DNA from: Hyphomonadaceae bacterium
GTDB taxonomy: Bacteria > Pseudomonadota > Alphaproteobacteria > Caulobacterales > Aquidulcibacteraceae
Direction of reading: 5' to 3'
NCBI GenBank assembly: GCA_016791425.1
Contig: JAEUMQ010000016.1
Span: 310,001-374,000 of the forward strand
Length of the DNA: 64,000 bases
Shown: one piece after another, positions 30,800 to 42,210 of the stretch
Layout of the letters: every line of letters starts with the position of its first letter
Numbering within the stretch: the first letter of the stretch is position 1
Position numbers and translations under genes: made by a program
Notes under the pieces: generated by a model
Seen by the model: the letters and a program-made list of their open reading frames with translations, nothing else
Told to the model about the DNA's origin: nothing
The model's database searches: none

Positions 30800-32455
30800 T
30801 CAAGCCCGCTGCGCCGGCGCGCTCGCAGTGAGCAGCGCTGCCTCCGCCAGCACGATCGGCAGCGACCACGCGCCCGGCGCCGCCAGATAACGCGGCTCCC
30901 AGTCCGGATCGAACTTCTCCTTGAACGTGCGAAGCCCCCGGAAATCGTAGAACGCCGCCCCGCGCTCATAGACGAGGCGCCCAAGCCGCGCGAACGCCGG
31001 CGCGTGGCGCTCTTCCGCAAGCCCGGAGAGCGGCGCCATGCCGAGATCAAACTTCCGGTAGCCTTCCTGCTTCGCCCACAGGAACAGCTCCGCAAACAGG
31101 AACTCCATCGTCCGCGGCGGCGCGTGCGCCGGCTCGTAGCGCATCAGATCGATCGCCGCCCATGCGTGGTCCGGCGTCGTCCAGACATTCGCGAACGCGA
31201 CCACGCGGCCGCGCACCCGCACGAGCGCAACGGTCTGGTCGGTGAGATAATCGCGATCGAACCAGCCGAGCGAGAAGCCCTTCTCCCCACCCTTGTGCGC
31301 CGCGAGCCACGCATCCGAGACCGGCTGCAGCTCGTCCAGCAGATGCGCCTTCTGCGGCGGCGCGTGCACCTCGAACGTGCCGCCTTCCCGCTCCGCGACG
31401 CGGTTGCGCGCATTGCGCAGCGGCTGCCGGCGCGCTCCCTCGAGCGTGAAGCGTTGCAGGTCGATGATCGCGTTCTCACCGACCTTCTGCGCCTGGAAGC
31501 CAAGATCGAGCAGCTCCGGCAGAAGGTCGACCGGCGCGGCATAGACCACCGGCCGCAGCGCGCGCGCTGCAGCCTCATCGCGGAACTTCTCCAGCGCCGC
31601 GCGCCACGACGCCCGCGCGCCCACCGGCCCGCCCATCGCGACGAGGCTGCCGCCGGAATGCGCGCACATCACGAACGCCGACTCCACGAAGATGAAGCTC
31701 TTGTCGCCGGTGAGCGCGAGATGCATTTCCGGCCGCGCGGCTTGCGCCTGCGCCATCAGCGCGCGCGCCTTGGCGATCTCGGCGGAATCCCCGACATGCG
31801 GCGGCTCTCGCGCCGGCGCCGCGAGCGTGCTCCAGAACGCGATGGCCGCCCCCGCCGCACATGCGATGAACAGCGCGCGCCCGGGCCTGCCCAGGTGCGG
31901 ATCGGTGAACAGCGACCACCACGGCGCCTGGATGAAAGCTGGGTGCGCCGAAGCCCACAGAAGCGCCGCGACGATCGCCATCCCGAGCGCCGCCGCCAGC
32001 GGCAGATGCCAATCGCGCGACCGCAGCAGGCCCGCCAGGCCCGATCGCCGATAGAATGCGCGGCGCCCGATCAGCAGCAGCGCGAGCGCACTCGCACAAA
32101 GCGTTCCGGCGATCAGGTGGCCGTGCCGAAGGAACGCCTCCAGCGTCACGAACGCGAGCAGGCCCGCGCTCGCCGCCCACGCCGCATCGAGCCGGCGTTG
32201 CAGGCCCACCGCGAGGATCGCCAGCCCGACGCCCGCCACGCTCAGCGTGAATTCCGGCAGCTCCTCCACGACGCGCTCGATGGCCGAGAGCGCCGGGATG
32301 TGCGGCGTCGCCGGCGTCGCCGTCACGATGAGCGCCATTGCGCCGAACGTGAACGCGAGCATCGCCGCCAGGCTCGGCGCCGCATCGAACGCAGCGTCGA
32401 GCGCGCGTGCGATCGCATCCCCGCGCTCCGTCGCCTGCTTGCGCGCCTGAACCAT
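30800..32455 (-). CDS. MprF-like lysyl/alanyl-phosphatidylglycerol synthase (DUF2156), short membrane part
   Basis: 551 residues from ATG 32455 (GAAGG upstream; 32491 is an alternative). The N-terminal third has about six hydrophobic segments. The C-terminal ~330 residues are the catalytic GNAT-like DUF2156 domain of MprF, with SFIFVESAFVMCAHSGGSLVAMGGPVG, EGYRKFDLGMAPLSGL and LRTFKEKFDPDWEPRYLA. MprF transfers lysine or alanine from aminoacyl-tRNA to phosphatidylglycerol, lowering surface negative charge. Full MprF proteins carry ~14 helices, eight of them forming the lipid flippase; this one has too few for a complete flippase. Confidence 0.8.
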   Translation of the reverse strand: MVQARKQATERGDAIARALDAAFDAAPSLAAMLAFTFGAMALIVTATPATPHIPALSAIERVVEELPEFTLSVAGVGLAILAVGLQRRLDAAWAASAGLLAFVTLEAFLRHGHLIAGTLCASALALLLIGRRAFYRRSGLAGLLRSRDWHLPLAAALGMAIVAALLWASAHPAFIQAPWWSLFTDPHLGRPGRALFIACAAGAAIAFWSTLAAPAREPPHVGDSAEIAKARALMAQAQAARPEMHLALTGDKSFIFVESAFVMCAHSGGSLVAMGGPVGARASWRAALEKFRDEAAARALRPVVYAAPVDLLPELLDLGFQAQKVGENAIIDLQRFTLEGARRQPLRNARNRVAEREGGTFEVHAPPQKAHLLDELQPVSDAWLAAHKGGEKGFSLGWFDRDYLTDQTVALVRVRGRVVAFANVWTTPDHAWAAIDLMRYEPAHAPPRTMEFLFAELFLWAKQEGYRKFDLGMAPLSGLAEERHAPAFARLGRLVYERGAAFYDFRGLRTFKEKFDPDWEPRYLAAPGAWSLPIVLAEAALLTASAPAQRA

Positions 32456-32548
32456 CAGACCTTCATACACCGAACAGGAGAAGGCTCCCATTCCCCGATT
32501 GCCGCATGATCTTGCGCGTCGCGCCCTCAGGCATTCGAAGATGCGCGC

Positions 32549-33570
32549 TCAACCTTGCGAACGCAGCGCGCGCACCAGGGCGCAAAACGAATCGACGTCC
32601 GCCTCACTCTGGTTCCAGGCGACCACCAGCCGCGCTTCGCCCGATCCCGGCGCGCCCCAATCGTAGAATTCCGCGCCCGCCGCACGCAGCTTCGCCAGCG
32701 CATCGACGCCCGCCTTGAGGAACACGTGGTTGGACTCCGCCGGCGCGCTCACCCAATCGCCTGCCGCCTGCGCGATGCGTTGCGCCAGCCCGTTGGCGCG
32801 CGCCGCATTGTGAAGCCAAAGCCCGTTCTCCAGATAGGCCAGCATCTGCGCCGCGACAAACCGATGCTTGGAGAGAAGATGCCCGCCCCGCTTGCGCCGC
32901 CGCGCGATCTCGTCAACCCGCTTCGGCTCAAACACGAGAATAGCCTCCGCAGCGAGCGCGCCATTCTTGGTGGCGCCGAAGCTCATCACGTCCACTCCCG
33001 CGTCTATCGTCAGCGAACGCGGCGTGGCGCCGAGATAGGCGACCGCATTGGCGAAGCGTGCGCCGTCCACGTGCACGCCGATGTTTTCGCGATGCGCGAC
33101 ATCCGCCAGCCGCGCGATCTCCTCCGCCGTGTACGACGCCCCGCGCTCCGTGCATTGCGTAAGCGTAAGCGCCGCCGCCTTCACCGAATGCACCCCGCGC
33201 AGATTGCGCGTCAGCGCCTCCTCCAAACCCTCCGGCGTGATCTTCGCGTGCGCCCCGTCGATCAGCACGAGCTTGGCGCCGCCGGAGAAGAATTCCGGCG
33301 CGCCCGCCTCGTCGGTTTCGACATGCGCCTCCCGGTGGCAGAAGATCGCACCCCAGGGCGGAGCCATCGCCGCGAGCGAAATCGCATTCGCAGCCGTGCC
33401 CGTCGCAGTAAGAAAGACCGCAACCTTCTGCCCGAAGAGGTCGCGGAAAGCGCCCTCGAGACGCCTGGTCCAGTCGTCGTCCCCATAGGAAAGCGCGTGC
33501 CCCTCATTGGCCTTCGCAAGCGCCTCCAGGATCGCGGGATGCGCGCCGGCCGTATTGTCCGACCGGAAAT

Positions 33571-33574
<4 letters not shown>
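32549..33574 (-). CDS. low-specificity L-threonine aldolase family protein
   Basis: 341 residues. A fold-type I PLP enzyme: [19 protein letters not shown] at the start, [14 protein letters not shown] binding the cofactor phosphate, [15 protein letters not shown] with the Asp facing the pyridine ring, and the Schiff-base lysine in [10 protein letters not shown]. It cleaves threonine or allo-threonine to glycine and acetaldehyde, or a related beta-hydroxy amino acid. Its ATG overlaps the hutH stop by 4 bp (ATGA), making it the last gene of the hut operon. Its role there is unclear. Confidence 0.88.
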
Positions 33575-35066
<1,492 letters not shown>

Positions 35067-35070
<4 letters not shown>

Positions 35071-36731
35071 CGCAGCATCGGCAGATCGAGGCCCTGCTCG
35101 CGCGCGCAAGCGACGGCCTCTTCATAGCCCGCGTCCGCGTGCCGCATCACGCCCGTGCCCGGATCGTTCCAGAGCACGCGGCCGATGCGCCGCGCCGCAT
35201 CCTCGCTGCCGTCGCACACGATCACCATGCCGGCATGCTGCGAGAATCCCATGCCGACGCCGCCGCCATGGTGCAGCGACACCCAGGTCGCGCCTGAGGC
35301 GGTGTTGAGCAGCGCATTCAGGAGCGGCCAATCCGATACCGCGTCCGAGCCGTCGCGCATCGCTTCGGTCTCGCGGTTGGGCGAAGCCACGGAGCCAGAA
35401 TCCAGATGATCGCGCCCGATCACGATCGGCGCCTTCAACTCGCCCTTCGCCACCATTTCGTTGAACGCGAGGCCGAGGCGATGGCGTTGCCCCAACCCCA
35501 CCCAGCAGATCCGCGCCGGCAGGCCCTGGAACGCGATCCGCGCCTTGGCCATGTCGAGCCAATTATGCAGATGCGGATCATCCGGAATGAGCTCTTTCAC
35601 CTTCGCGTCCGTGCGCGCGATGTCCTCCGGTTCGCCGCTAAGCGCCACCCAGCGGAACGGCCCGACGCCGCGGCAAAACAGAGGCCGCACATAAGCCGGC
35701 ACGAAACCCGGGAAATCGAACGCGCTCGCCACGCCCTCTTCCTTCGCGACCTGGCGGATATTGTTGCCGTAATCGACGACCGGAATGCCTTGCTTGTGGA
35801 AGTCGAGCATCGCGCGCACATGCGTCGCGATTGACGCACGCGCGGCTTTCGCGACTTCACCTGGCGCGCTCTCGCGCTTGGCGCGCCATTCCTCGATGCT
35901 CCAGCCGATCGGCAGATAGCCGTTGGCGGGATCGTGCGCGGAGGTTTGATCCGTGACCGCATCGGGGCGCACCCCGCGCTTCACGAGACCGGGCAGAATC
36001 TCCGCGGCGTTGCCAAGCAACCCGACCGAGATCGGCTTCTTTGCGAGGCACGCGTCCTGTATCAGATTGAGCGCCTCGTGCAGATTGGCCGCCTGCCGGT
36101 CGAGATAACGCGACGCGAGCCGCTTCTCGATCCGGTCCTGCTGGCATTCGATGGCGAGGCAAGAGGCGCCGGCCATCACCGCCGCGAGCGGCTGCGCGCC
36201 GCCCATGCCGCCCAAGCCCGCCGTCAGGATCCATTTCCCGGACAGATCGCCGCCGAAATGCCGCCGCCCCATCTCGACGAACGTCTCGTACGTGCCCTGA
36301 ACGATGCCCTGCGAGCCGATATAGATCCACGAGCCGGCCGTCATCTGGCCGTACATCATGAGGCCTTTCTGATCGAGCTCGTTGAAATGCTCCCAATTCG
36401 CCCAATGCGGCACAAGATTGGAATTGGCGATGAGCACGCGCGGCGCGTCGGCATGCGTCTTGAACACGCCCACCGGCTTGCCCGATTGAACGAGCAGCGT
36501 CTCGTCGGCTTCAAGCCGGCGCAACGTCTCCACGATCTTGTCGAAACACGCCCAATTGCGCGCCGCCCGCCCGATGCCGCCATAGACCACGAGCTCCTGC
36601 GGATGCTCGGCGACCTCCGGATCGAGATTGTTCATCAGCATACGGAGCGGAGCTTCCGTCAGCCAGCTCTTCGCGCTGATCTCCGTCCCCCGCGGCGACC
36701 GCACCACCCGCTCATTGAACCGATCGCTCAC
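35067..36731 (-). CDS. hutU: urocanate hydratase
   Basis: 554 residues from a GTG at 36731 that overlaps the upstream TGA (GTGA); this gives the usual HutU length, whereas longer in-frame extensions run into the GFA gene. The NAD-binding loop is visible ([19 protein letters not shown]), as are the N-terminal [22 protein letters not shown] and the C-terminal [15 protein letters not shown]. HutU converts urocanate to imidazolonepropionate using NAD+ as an electrophile. Second enzyme of the hut pathway, between the GFA-family gene and hutH. Confidence 0.96.
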
Positions 36732-37198
36732 TTCGCCTTCTCCGAGGCGGCCTTGCGGCGTGCAAGCCCTTCGGGCGACCATTGCTTGTCCATCTCGTAG
36801 AAGATCTCGAACGCGGGCGCCCCTTCCGGCAGCACGACCCACGGCAGCTTTGTGCGCGTAAAGATGTGGGCGTCCGGCGCAATCGCCGTCGGATCGTCGA
36901 GCGTGCCGACCCGCACGAATCTTAGATAAGGCCGCCCGCCATAATCGCTCCACACCGCTGCCCCGCACGCCGCGCAGCGATAGATGTCGTGCGGCCGCCC
37001 CGAATCCGTCGGCATGCGATAGGGCTTCGGCTCACCGTTCAGCAGCTCGATGCGGTCGGTCTCGTAAAGCGCATTGATCACGAACGCGCTGCCGGTCTGC
37101 CGCTGGCAATCCCGGCAATGGCAGCAATTGGTGAACATCGGACCGGACGCCAGCCGATACCGCACCGCCCCGCACGCACAGCCGCCTTCCAGAGCCAT
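36728..37198 (-). CDS. GFA family (glutathione-dependent formaldehyde-activating enzyme-like) protein
   Basis: 156 residues from ATG 37198, which has TAAGGAGG upstream. The fold's zinc cysteines are present: [10 protein letters not shown], then [15 protein letters not shown] and [11 protein letters not shown]. The N-terminal GGCxCGxxRY signature defines the GFA/CENP-V family. Gfa was described as joining formaldehyde to glutathione, though that catalytic role has been questioned, and most members have no known substrate. It is embedded in the hut operon, 10 bp after hutI and overlapping the hutU start, which is unusual for this family. Confidence 0.85.
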   Translation of the reverse strand: MALEGGCACGAVRYRLASGPMFTNCCHCRDCQRQTGSAFVINALYETDRIELLNGEPKPYRMPTDSGRPHDIYRCAACGAAVWSDYGGRPYLRFVRVGTLDDPTAIAPDAHIFTRTKLPWVVLPEGAPAFEIFYEMDKQWSPEGLARRKAASEKAK

Positions 37199-37208
37199 GA
37201 CCGCCTCC

Positions 37209-38426
37209 TTACGCAAGCGCGACGCGTCCGCCGCGCACGCGCTCCTGCATGAGGTCCGCGCCGATCCAATAGGCGAGCTCCGCCGGTTCGTCGATGCGCC
37301 AGAGCGCAAAATCCGCAGCCTTGCCGACCTCCAGCGTCCCGATCTCGCCCCCGAGCCCGAGCGCGCGCGCGCCGTGACAGGTAACCCCCGCCAACGCCTC
37401 CTCCGGCGTCAGCCGGAAGAGCGTGCAAGCCATGTTCATTGCCATGAGCGGCGACGCCACCGGCGAAGTGCCCGGATTGCAATCGGTCGCCACCGCCATC
37501 GGCACGCACGCGGCGCGCAGCTTGTCGATCGGCGGGGCCCGCGTTTCGCGCAGGCAATAAAATGCGCCCGGCAGCAGCACTGCGACGGTTCCGCTGCGCG
37601 CCATCGCCGCGATGCCTGCATCCGATACGTGCTCCAGATGATCGGCCGACAGGGCCTTGTAGCGCGCCGCCAGCTCCGCTCCGCCCTGATCGCTCAATTG
37701 CTCGGCGTGCAGCTTCACATCGAGCCCGTGGGCTCGCGCCGCCTTGAACACCAGCTCCGTTTCCGCCGGCGTGAACCCGATCCCCTCGCAGAAGCCGTCC
37801 ACGGCGTCCGCGAGCCCCTCGCGCGCGACTGCCGGGATCATTTCCTCACACACGAGCCGCACATAGCCGGCGCGGTCGTTCTTGAACTCTGGCGGCAGCG
37901 CGTGGAGCCCGAGCAGGCTCGTCCGTATACGGACATCGAAGCGCGCCTCCAGCGCCCGCGCCGTGCGCAGCATCTTGAGTTCGGTGTCGAGATCGAGTCC
38001 GTAGCCGGACTTCACCTCCAGCGTCGTCACGCCGTTCTCCACCAGCGCCCACACCCGCCCCGCCGCCGCCTCCAGCAGCGCCTCCTCCGAGGCCGCGCGC
38101 GTCGCCTGCACCGTGGACGCGATGCCGCCGCCGGCCCGCGCGATCTCCTCGTAAGTCGCGCCACTGAGCCGTCGCTCGAATTCGCCGGCGCGGTTGCCCG
38201 CGAACACGACGTGCGTGTGGCAATCGACGAGGCCCGGCGTGATCCACGCATGGCCGCAGCTCATGACTTCGCGGCTAAGCGTGTCCGGCGCGCCGGGCAG
38301 GTCCGCCCGCGCGCCGACCCAGGCGATGCGCCCGTCCTTCACCCCAAGTGCGCCGTCCCGGATCGCCCCATACGCCCCCGCCTTCATCGTGGCCAGGTGC
38401 GCCTCGATCCAGAGCGAATCCCACAT
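37209..38426 (-). CDS. hutI: imidazolonepropionase
   Basis: 405 residues from ATG 38426, the normal HutI length; in-frame codons further upstream cross the divergent promoter region. An amidohydrolase barrel with the metal motif [12 protein letters not shown], substrate segment [35 protein letters not shown], and metal Asp in [12 protein letters not shown]. It opens the imidazolone ring to N-formimino-glutamate. It is the first gene of the five-gene operon and divergent from a TetR gene. No hutF or hutG is present in the window, so the last step must be encoded elsewhere. Confidence 0.96.
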   Translation of the reverse strand: MWDSLWIEAHLATMKAGAYGAIRDGALGVKDGRIAWVGARADLPGAPDTLSREVMSCGHAWITPGLVDCHTHVVFAGNRAGEFERRLSGATYEEIARAGGGIASTVQATRAASEEALLEAAAGRVWALVENGVTTLEVKSGYGLDLDTELKMLRTARALEARFDVRIRTSLLGLHALPPEFKNDRAGYVRLVCEEMIPAVAREGLADAVDGFCEGIGFTPAETELVFKAARAHGLDVKLHAEQLSDQGGAELAARYKALSADHLEHVSDAGIAAMARSGTVAVLLPGAFYCLRETRAPPIDKLRAACVPMAVATDCNPGTSPVASPLMAMNMACTLFRLTPEEALAGVTCHGARALGLGGEIGTLEVGKAADFALWRIDEPAELAYWIGADLMQERVRGGRVALA

Positions 38427-38536
38427 GTCCGCCGTCTCCGCGGGCTTCTTCGCCGCCGCCGCAATCCGGGTGTGCGCCGGTTCGCGCGGTTCCCGCAAGT
38501 GCCTGCGCGCGTGCGCTTGTGCATGTCCCGCAAACG

Positions 38537-38558
38537 GATTTTGGCAGCACCCCAAATC
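38537..38558. promoter_or_regulatory. candidate operator in hutI-tetR gap
   Basis: GATTTTGG (38537-38544) and CCCAAATC (38551-38558) form an 8-6-8 inverted repeat with one mismatch, 111 bp upstream of hutI and 63 bp upstream of tetR. A plausible site for the divergent TetR protein; inference only. Confidence 0.4.
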
Positions 38559-38571
38559 GGATGTGGCTCGT

Positions 38572-38600
38572 TTGACATTTGCGGAATTGCACAGTTTATC
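38572..38600 (+). promoter_or_regulatory. candidate sigma70-type promoter for tetR
   Basis: TTGACA (38572-38577) and TTTATC (38595-38600) are separated by 17 bp; the tetR ATG is 20 bp past the -10 with GGAGG in between. A consensus -35 stands out in this GC-rich sequence. Confidence 0.5.
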
Positions 38601-38620
38601 CCACAAGACGTGGAGGGCTA

Positions 38621-39238
38621 ATGCCTGCGACACGCGGACGGCCGCGGGACACGGAGGCGCATGAGCGCATCCTTGCCGCCGCCTACGATCTCTTCCGCCT
38701 GCATGGTGCGCGCGCCGTCGGCGTGGATGCGATCGTGCAGCGTTCGGGCGTCTCGAAGATGACGCTCTACCGTCACTTCAAGTCGAAGGAACGGCTCGTC
38801 GCCGCCTTCATGCACCGCCGCGAACAGCTTTGGTCGCTGGACTGGCTGAAGGCCGAAATCCATCGCCGCGCCGACGACCCCGCCGAGCGCCTGCTCGCGA
38901 TCTTCGACGCCTTCGACAGCTGGTTCCGGACGGCCGGTTTCGACGGCTGCTCGTTCATCAACATTCTGCTCGAGCACCCGCCCGGCCATCCCACCCACCG
39001 CGCCGCAAGCCAGCACCTCGCCAACATCCGCGGCATCCTCATCCCGCTCGCGCGTCAGGCCGGGATCAAGGATCCGAAGACTTTCGCCGACGTCTGGCAT
39101 GTCATGATGAAGGGCTCGATCGTGACGTCCTGCGAAGGCAACCGCTCCGCCGCACGTCAGATCAAGGCGGTCGCGCGCCTCTATCTCGACTCGCAGTTGC
39201 CCCCCGCCAAGCCCGCCGCCAGGAAACGCCCACATTGA
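38621..39238 (+). CDS. TetR/AcrR family transcriptional regulator
   Basis: 205 residues from ATG 38621, fixed by GGAGG 4-8 bp upstream. The TetR DNA-binding domain is complete: [51 protein letters not shown]. The C-terminal domain ([27 protein letters not shown]) matches regulators related to YcdC/AcrR types, ligand unknown. It is divergent from the hut operon, so it may regulate it, although HutC (GntR family) is the usual hut repressor. Its stop overlaps the next gene's start (TGATG). Confidence 0.9.
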   Translation: MPATRGRPRDTEAHERILAAAYDLFRLHGARAVGVDAIVQRSGVSKMTLYRHFKSKERLVAAFMHRREQLWSLDWLKAEIHRRADDPAERLLAIFDAFDSWFRTAGFDGCSFINILLEHPPGHPTHRAASQHLANIRGILIPLARQAGIKDPKTFADVWHVMMKGSIVTSCEGNRSAARQIKAVARLYLDSQLPPAKPAARKRPH

Positions 39239-40146
39239 TGGGGGAAGCGGCGCGGACGCCGGACGCAGCGACGCCGGGCGAAGCGATCGACGTGTGCGTG
39301 TGCACGTTCCGCCGCCCGTCCTTGCGCGCAACCCTTGCCTCGCTGGCGGCGCAGACGCGGCGCGCGCGCATGCGCGTCATCGTCGCCGACAATGACGTCG
39401 AGCCCAGCGCGCAGGACCGCGTCGCCGCAGCACGCGCCGAGCTTGGCCTCGATATCGCCTATCTCCACGCCCCGGCGCAGAACATCTCCGTCGCGCGCAA
39501 CGCCTGCCTCGACGCCGCAAGCGCGCCGCTGATCGCGTTCATCGACGACGACGAGGAAGCCCCTCCCGATTGGCTGGAGCGTCTGTGTTCGGCGCTTGGC
39601 GACGCCGATATCGTGTTCGGACCGGTGCGGGCAATTTATCCGCCCGACGCGCCGTCCTGGATGGTCGAGGGAGATTTTCACTCAGCGCGCCCGGTCATGC
39701 GTCGCAACGTCGTCGAAACCGGCTACACCTCCAACACCCTGGTTCGCGCCAGCGCACTCGCGGCCCTGCGCTTTGATCCCGCGCTCGGCCGCACCGGCGC
39801 CGAGGATGGCCCCTTCTTCGCTGCGCTCTTCCGCCAGGGCGCCAAGCCCACTTTCTGCGCCGAAGCCTTCGTGTCCGAGCCTGTTCCGCCTGAACGTGCG
39901 AGCCTGCGCTGGCGCATCGTGCGCGCCTACGTCTCCGGTCAGGTGCGCAGCCTCATCTGGCGCGACGAGGGCAGAAGCCGCGCCCGCATGGTCGCGTCCG
40001 CCGGCGCCAAGGCGCTCTATTGCGCCGTCGCGACGCTCGCCGCGCTTCCCTCATCCGTCGGCTGGCGCCGCAATGTCATTCGCGGCGCGCTTCATGTTGG
40101 CGTCGTCGCGAAAAGCCTCGGCGCGCCGACCTTCCTGCGCCGTTGA
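39238..40146 (+). CDS. family 2 glycosyltransferase
   Basis: 302 residues. ATG 39238 overlaps the TetR stop by one base. GT-A fold: IDVCVCTFRRPSLRATLASLAAQ, then IVADNDVEPSA, ISVARNACLDAASAPLIAFIDDDEEAPPDWLERL with the DDD nucleotide/metal motif, and GRTGAEDGPFFAALFR as acceptor-site acidic motif. Two weakly hydrophobic helices at the end may associate with the membrane. It probably adds one sugar to a lipid-linked repeat unit. Its last 96 bp overlap, antisense, the end of the neighbouring two-domain glycosyltransferase. Confidence 0.87.
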   Translation: MGEAARTPDAATPGEAIDVCVCTFRRPSLRATLASLAAQTRRARMRVIVADNDVEPSAQDRVAAARAELGLDIAYLHAPAQNISVARNACLDAASAPLIAFIDDDEEAPPDWLERLCSALGDADIVFGPVRAIYPPDAPSWMVEGDFHSARPVMRRNVVETGYTSNTLVRASALAALRFDPALGRTGAEDGPFFAALFRQGAKPTFCAEAFVSEPVPPERASLRWRIVRAYVSGQVRSLIWRDEGRSRARMVASAGAKALYCAVATLAALPSSVGWRRNVIRGALHVGVVAKSLGAPTFLRR

Positions 40147-42207
40147 TGTCCACGCGCCCAGCGACCAGGCCAAATGCATGAGCGCCGCCGCGACGCCGGC
40201 GCCGCACGCACAGACGCTTCCGGCCCGCACGCCGAGGATGAGCCCGTAGATCAGGCAGCCGCCGAGCCATGCCGCCGCCGGCAGCGCAGCAAGCAGCGCG
40301 ATCGGCGCCGAAAGGGCGGCGAGCACAGCCGGCGCGACGAGCATTGGGGCCAGCTGCCGCAGCTTGAACGCCGCGCCATGCCTGCGCATCGTCCGCATGC
40401 GCCACGTTCCGTAATTGAAGTATTGCCGGAAGAGCGCGCCCGGCGTCGCCCGCGGGACATAATCGATGACGATGTCGGCCGCGAGCAGGATGCGCCCGCC
40501 GCGCTTGCCGAGTCGCGCATCGAACTCGGCATCCTGGTTCTGCGCGAACCCCTCATCGTAGCCGCCAGCCGCAACGAACGCGTCCCGGCGGATGAGCGCG
40601 TGATGGCCGTGATCGACGAAGCGCCGCCTTCCGTGGCTGCGATGCGCCGAGCCCCCGGTTCCCAGCACGCTGTTCTGCGCCGCCGCGACCGCGCGCTGGA
40701 AGCATCCCCCGCCCGCCGCGACCGTGCGCATCGACACCGCCACCGCATCGGCGCCGCTCTCGGCCTGCGCCGCCAGGAGCTTGCCGATGAAGTCGCGCGG
40801 ATAGAGCGCATGCGCGTCCATGCGCAGGATGAAATCCGCCTCCGCGCCATGCCGCGCCACCGCCAGGTTCACCCCCGCGCTCTGCACGCGCTTGGGATTG
40901 TCGAGCAGCGTCACGTTCGGATGCGCCCGCGCGATCTCCGCGACGATCTCGCGGCCCCCGTCCGTGCTGCCGCCGTCGGCGACCACGATCCGCACCGCCG
41001 TCCCATCGGACTCGCCAAGCAGGTCGCCGAGCAGTCGCGGCAGATGCGCCGCCTCGTTCAAACACGGAATGACGACGAGCACCTTCGCTCGCGGCATCGG
41101 CGCCGCGGCGCCGAGTATGCGCGCCGTGATCGCGCGCGCTTCCGCCGCATCCATCTCCACATCCGAGCGTGGAACCGCCCTCACCGCCGCCCGCAATTCC
41201 TCCACACGCTCGGCCGTGAGCGACGCGAAGAACGCCGGCAGCGTCTCCGCCAGGGGTTCCTGAAGAACCACGCCGACATTCCGGTCTTCCATCCACCGCG
41301 CCGTCTCGGCGTTGGCGGCGGATGCAATGGGAATCGCGCCATGCCGCAGGCCGTCATACAGACGATTGGACAATGACCAGCCCGCATCCCCGTGTGCGTT
41401 GAAATAATCAACCGTCCAAATGAAATCCGCGTCCGCGACGAACGCCGGCAGCTCCTCTGCGCGATAGGCGCCGAAAAGCGCAATGCGCTCGCTGCGCGCG
41501 ACAACCGCCTGCAGATCCGGCAACTGGTCCGCCGCCGCCACGCCGCGCAGCTCCACCTCCGCGCGCCCCGCGCCCGCCAGCGCCTCGAGCAGCCCGAGGC
41601 TTTTCCTGCATCGCAGGTTTCCGCACCAGAGCACGCGCCACGGCGGCCCGTCCCGCGCCTGCCGAGCGACGCTCGCGGCGCCGAGCGGCTTGTTCTCCGC
41701 CAGCAGGATCTCGCCTGGATAATTCTGCACGGTCCGAAAATACCGCTCCGCATACGCCGGCGATGAAACGACAATCAGATCGACGGACCGAAGCAGCAGC
41801 CGCTCGATCATCCGCAGCAGGCGAGAAGCGACGCCGTCGCCGTGCATCAGCCGATGGATGTCGAGGCACTCATAGACGATCCGCCGCTTGCCCCCCGCCA
41901 GCATTGAGGCGCCAAGCGCCGCTGCCAGCATCTCCAGGTTCCGCGCCAGGATCGCATCCGCGCGCGCCCAATGCCGGCGCAGCATGAATGCGCGCGGGAC
42001 CGCGCCCATGATCGAGAGAAGGCGCGCCCCGAGCCGTCCGCTCTGCGTGCGCCCCAGCACGTGCCTCGGCGCCTCCGCCCCCGCCTGCTCCGGATAGGCG
42101 CGCCGCTCGAACCCGATCAGCGTCACCGTCTCGCCCGCCGCCTTCAGCATGCGCACGCGCCGCTGCACGGCAGGATCGGCAAGCTCGTGGGCGAAATACG
42201 CGATCAC
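40051..42207 (-). CDS. two-domain glycosyltransferase (GT4-like + GT2, ExoA-like)
   Basis: 718 residues from a GTG at 42207, 3 bp after the tyrosine kinase stop. Residues 1-370 resemble a GT-B glycosyltransferase (YFAHELADPAVQRRVRML, VLWCGNLRCRKSLGLLEAL, WSLSNRLYDGLRHGAIPI). Residues ~375-600 are a separate GT-A domain (KVLVVIPCLNEAAHLPRLL, VADGGSTDGGREIV, RMDAHALYPRDF), followed by membrane helices (~630-690), as in succinoglycan ExoA. Such a fusion could add two consecutive sugars in exopolysaccharide repeat assembly. Its 3' end overlaps the convergent GT2 gene by 96 bp. Confidence 0.85.
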   Translation of the reverse strand: MIAYFAHELADPAVQRRVRMLKAAGETVTLIGFERRAYPEQAGAEAPRHVLGRTQSGRLGARLLSIMGAVPRAFMLRRHWARADAILARNLEMLAAALGASMLAGGKRRIVYECLDIHRLMHGDGVASRLLRMIERLLLRSVDLIVVSSPAYAERYFRTVQNYPGEILLAENKPLGAASVARQARDGPPWRVLWCGNLRCRKSLGLLEALAGAGRAEVELRGVAAADQLPDLQAVVARSERIALFGAYRAEELPAFVADADFIWTVDYFNAHGDAGWSLSNRLYDGLRHGAIPIASAANAETARWMEDRNVGVVLQEPLAETLPAFFASLTAERVEELRAAVRAVPRSDVEMDAAEARAITARILGAAAPMPRAKVLVVIPCLNEAAHLPRLLGDLLGESDGTAVRIVVADGGSTDGGREIVAEIARAHPNVTLLDNPKRVQSAGVNLAVARHGAEADFILRMDAHALYPRDFIGKLLAAQAESGADAVAVSMRTVAAGGGCFQRAVAAAQNSVLGTGGSAHRSHGRRRFVDHGHHALIRRDAFVAAGGYDEGFAQNQDAEFDARLGKRGGRILLAADIVIDYVPRATPGALFRQYFNYGTWRMRTMRRHGAAFKLRQLAPMLVAPAVLAALSAPIALLAALPAAAWLGGCLIYGLILGVRAGSVCACGAGVAAALMHLAWSLGAWTSTAQEGRRAEAFRDDANMKRAANDIAAPADG

Positions 42208-42210
42208 GCG

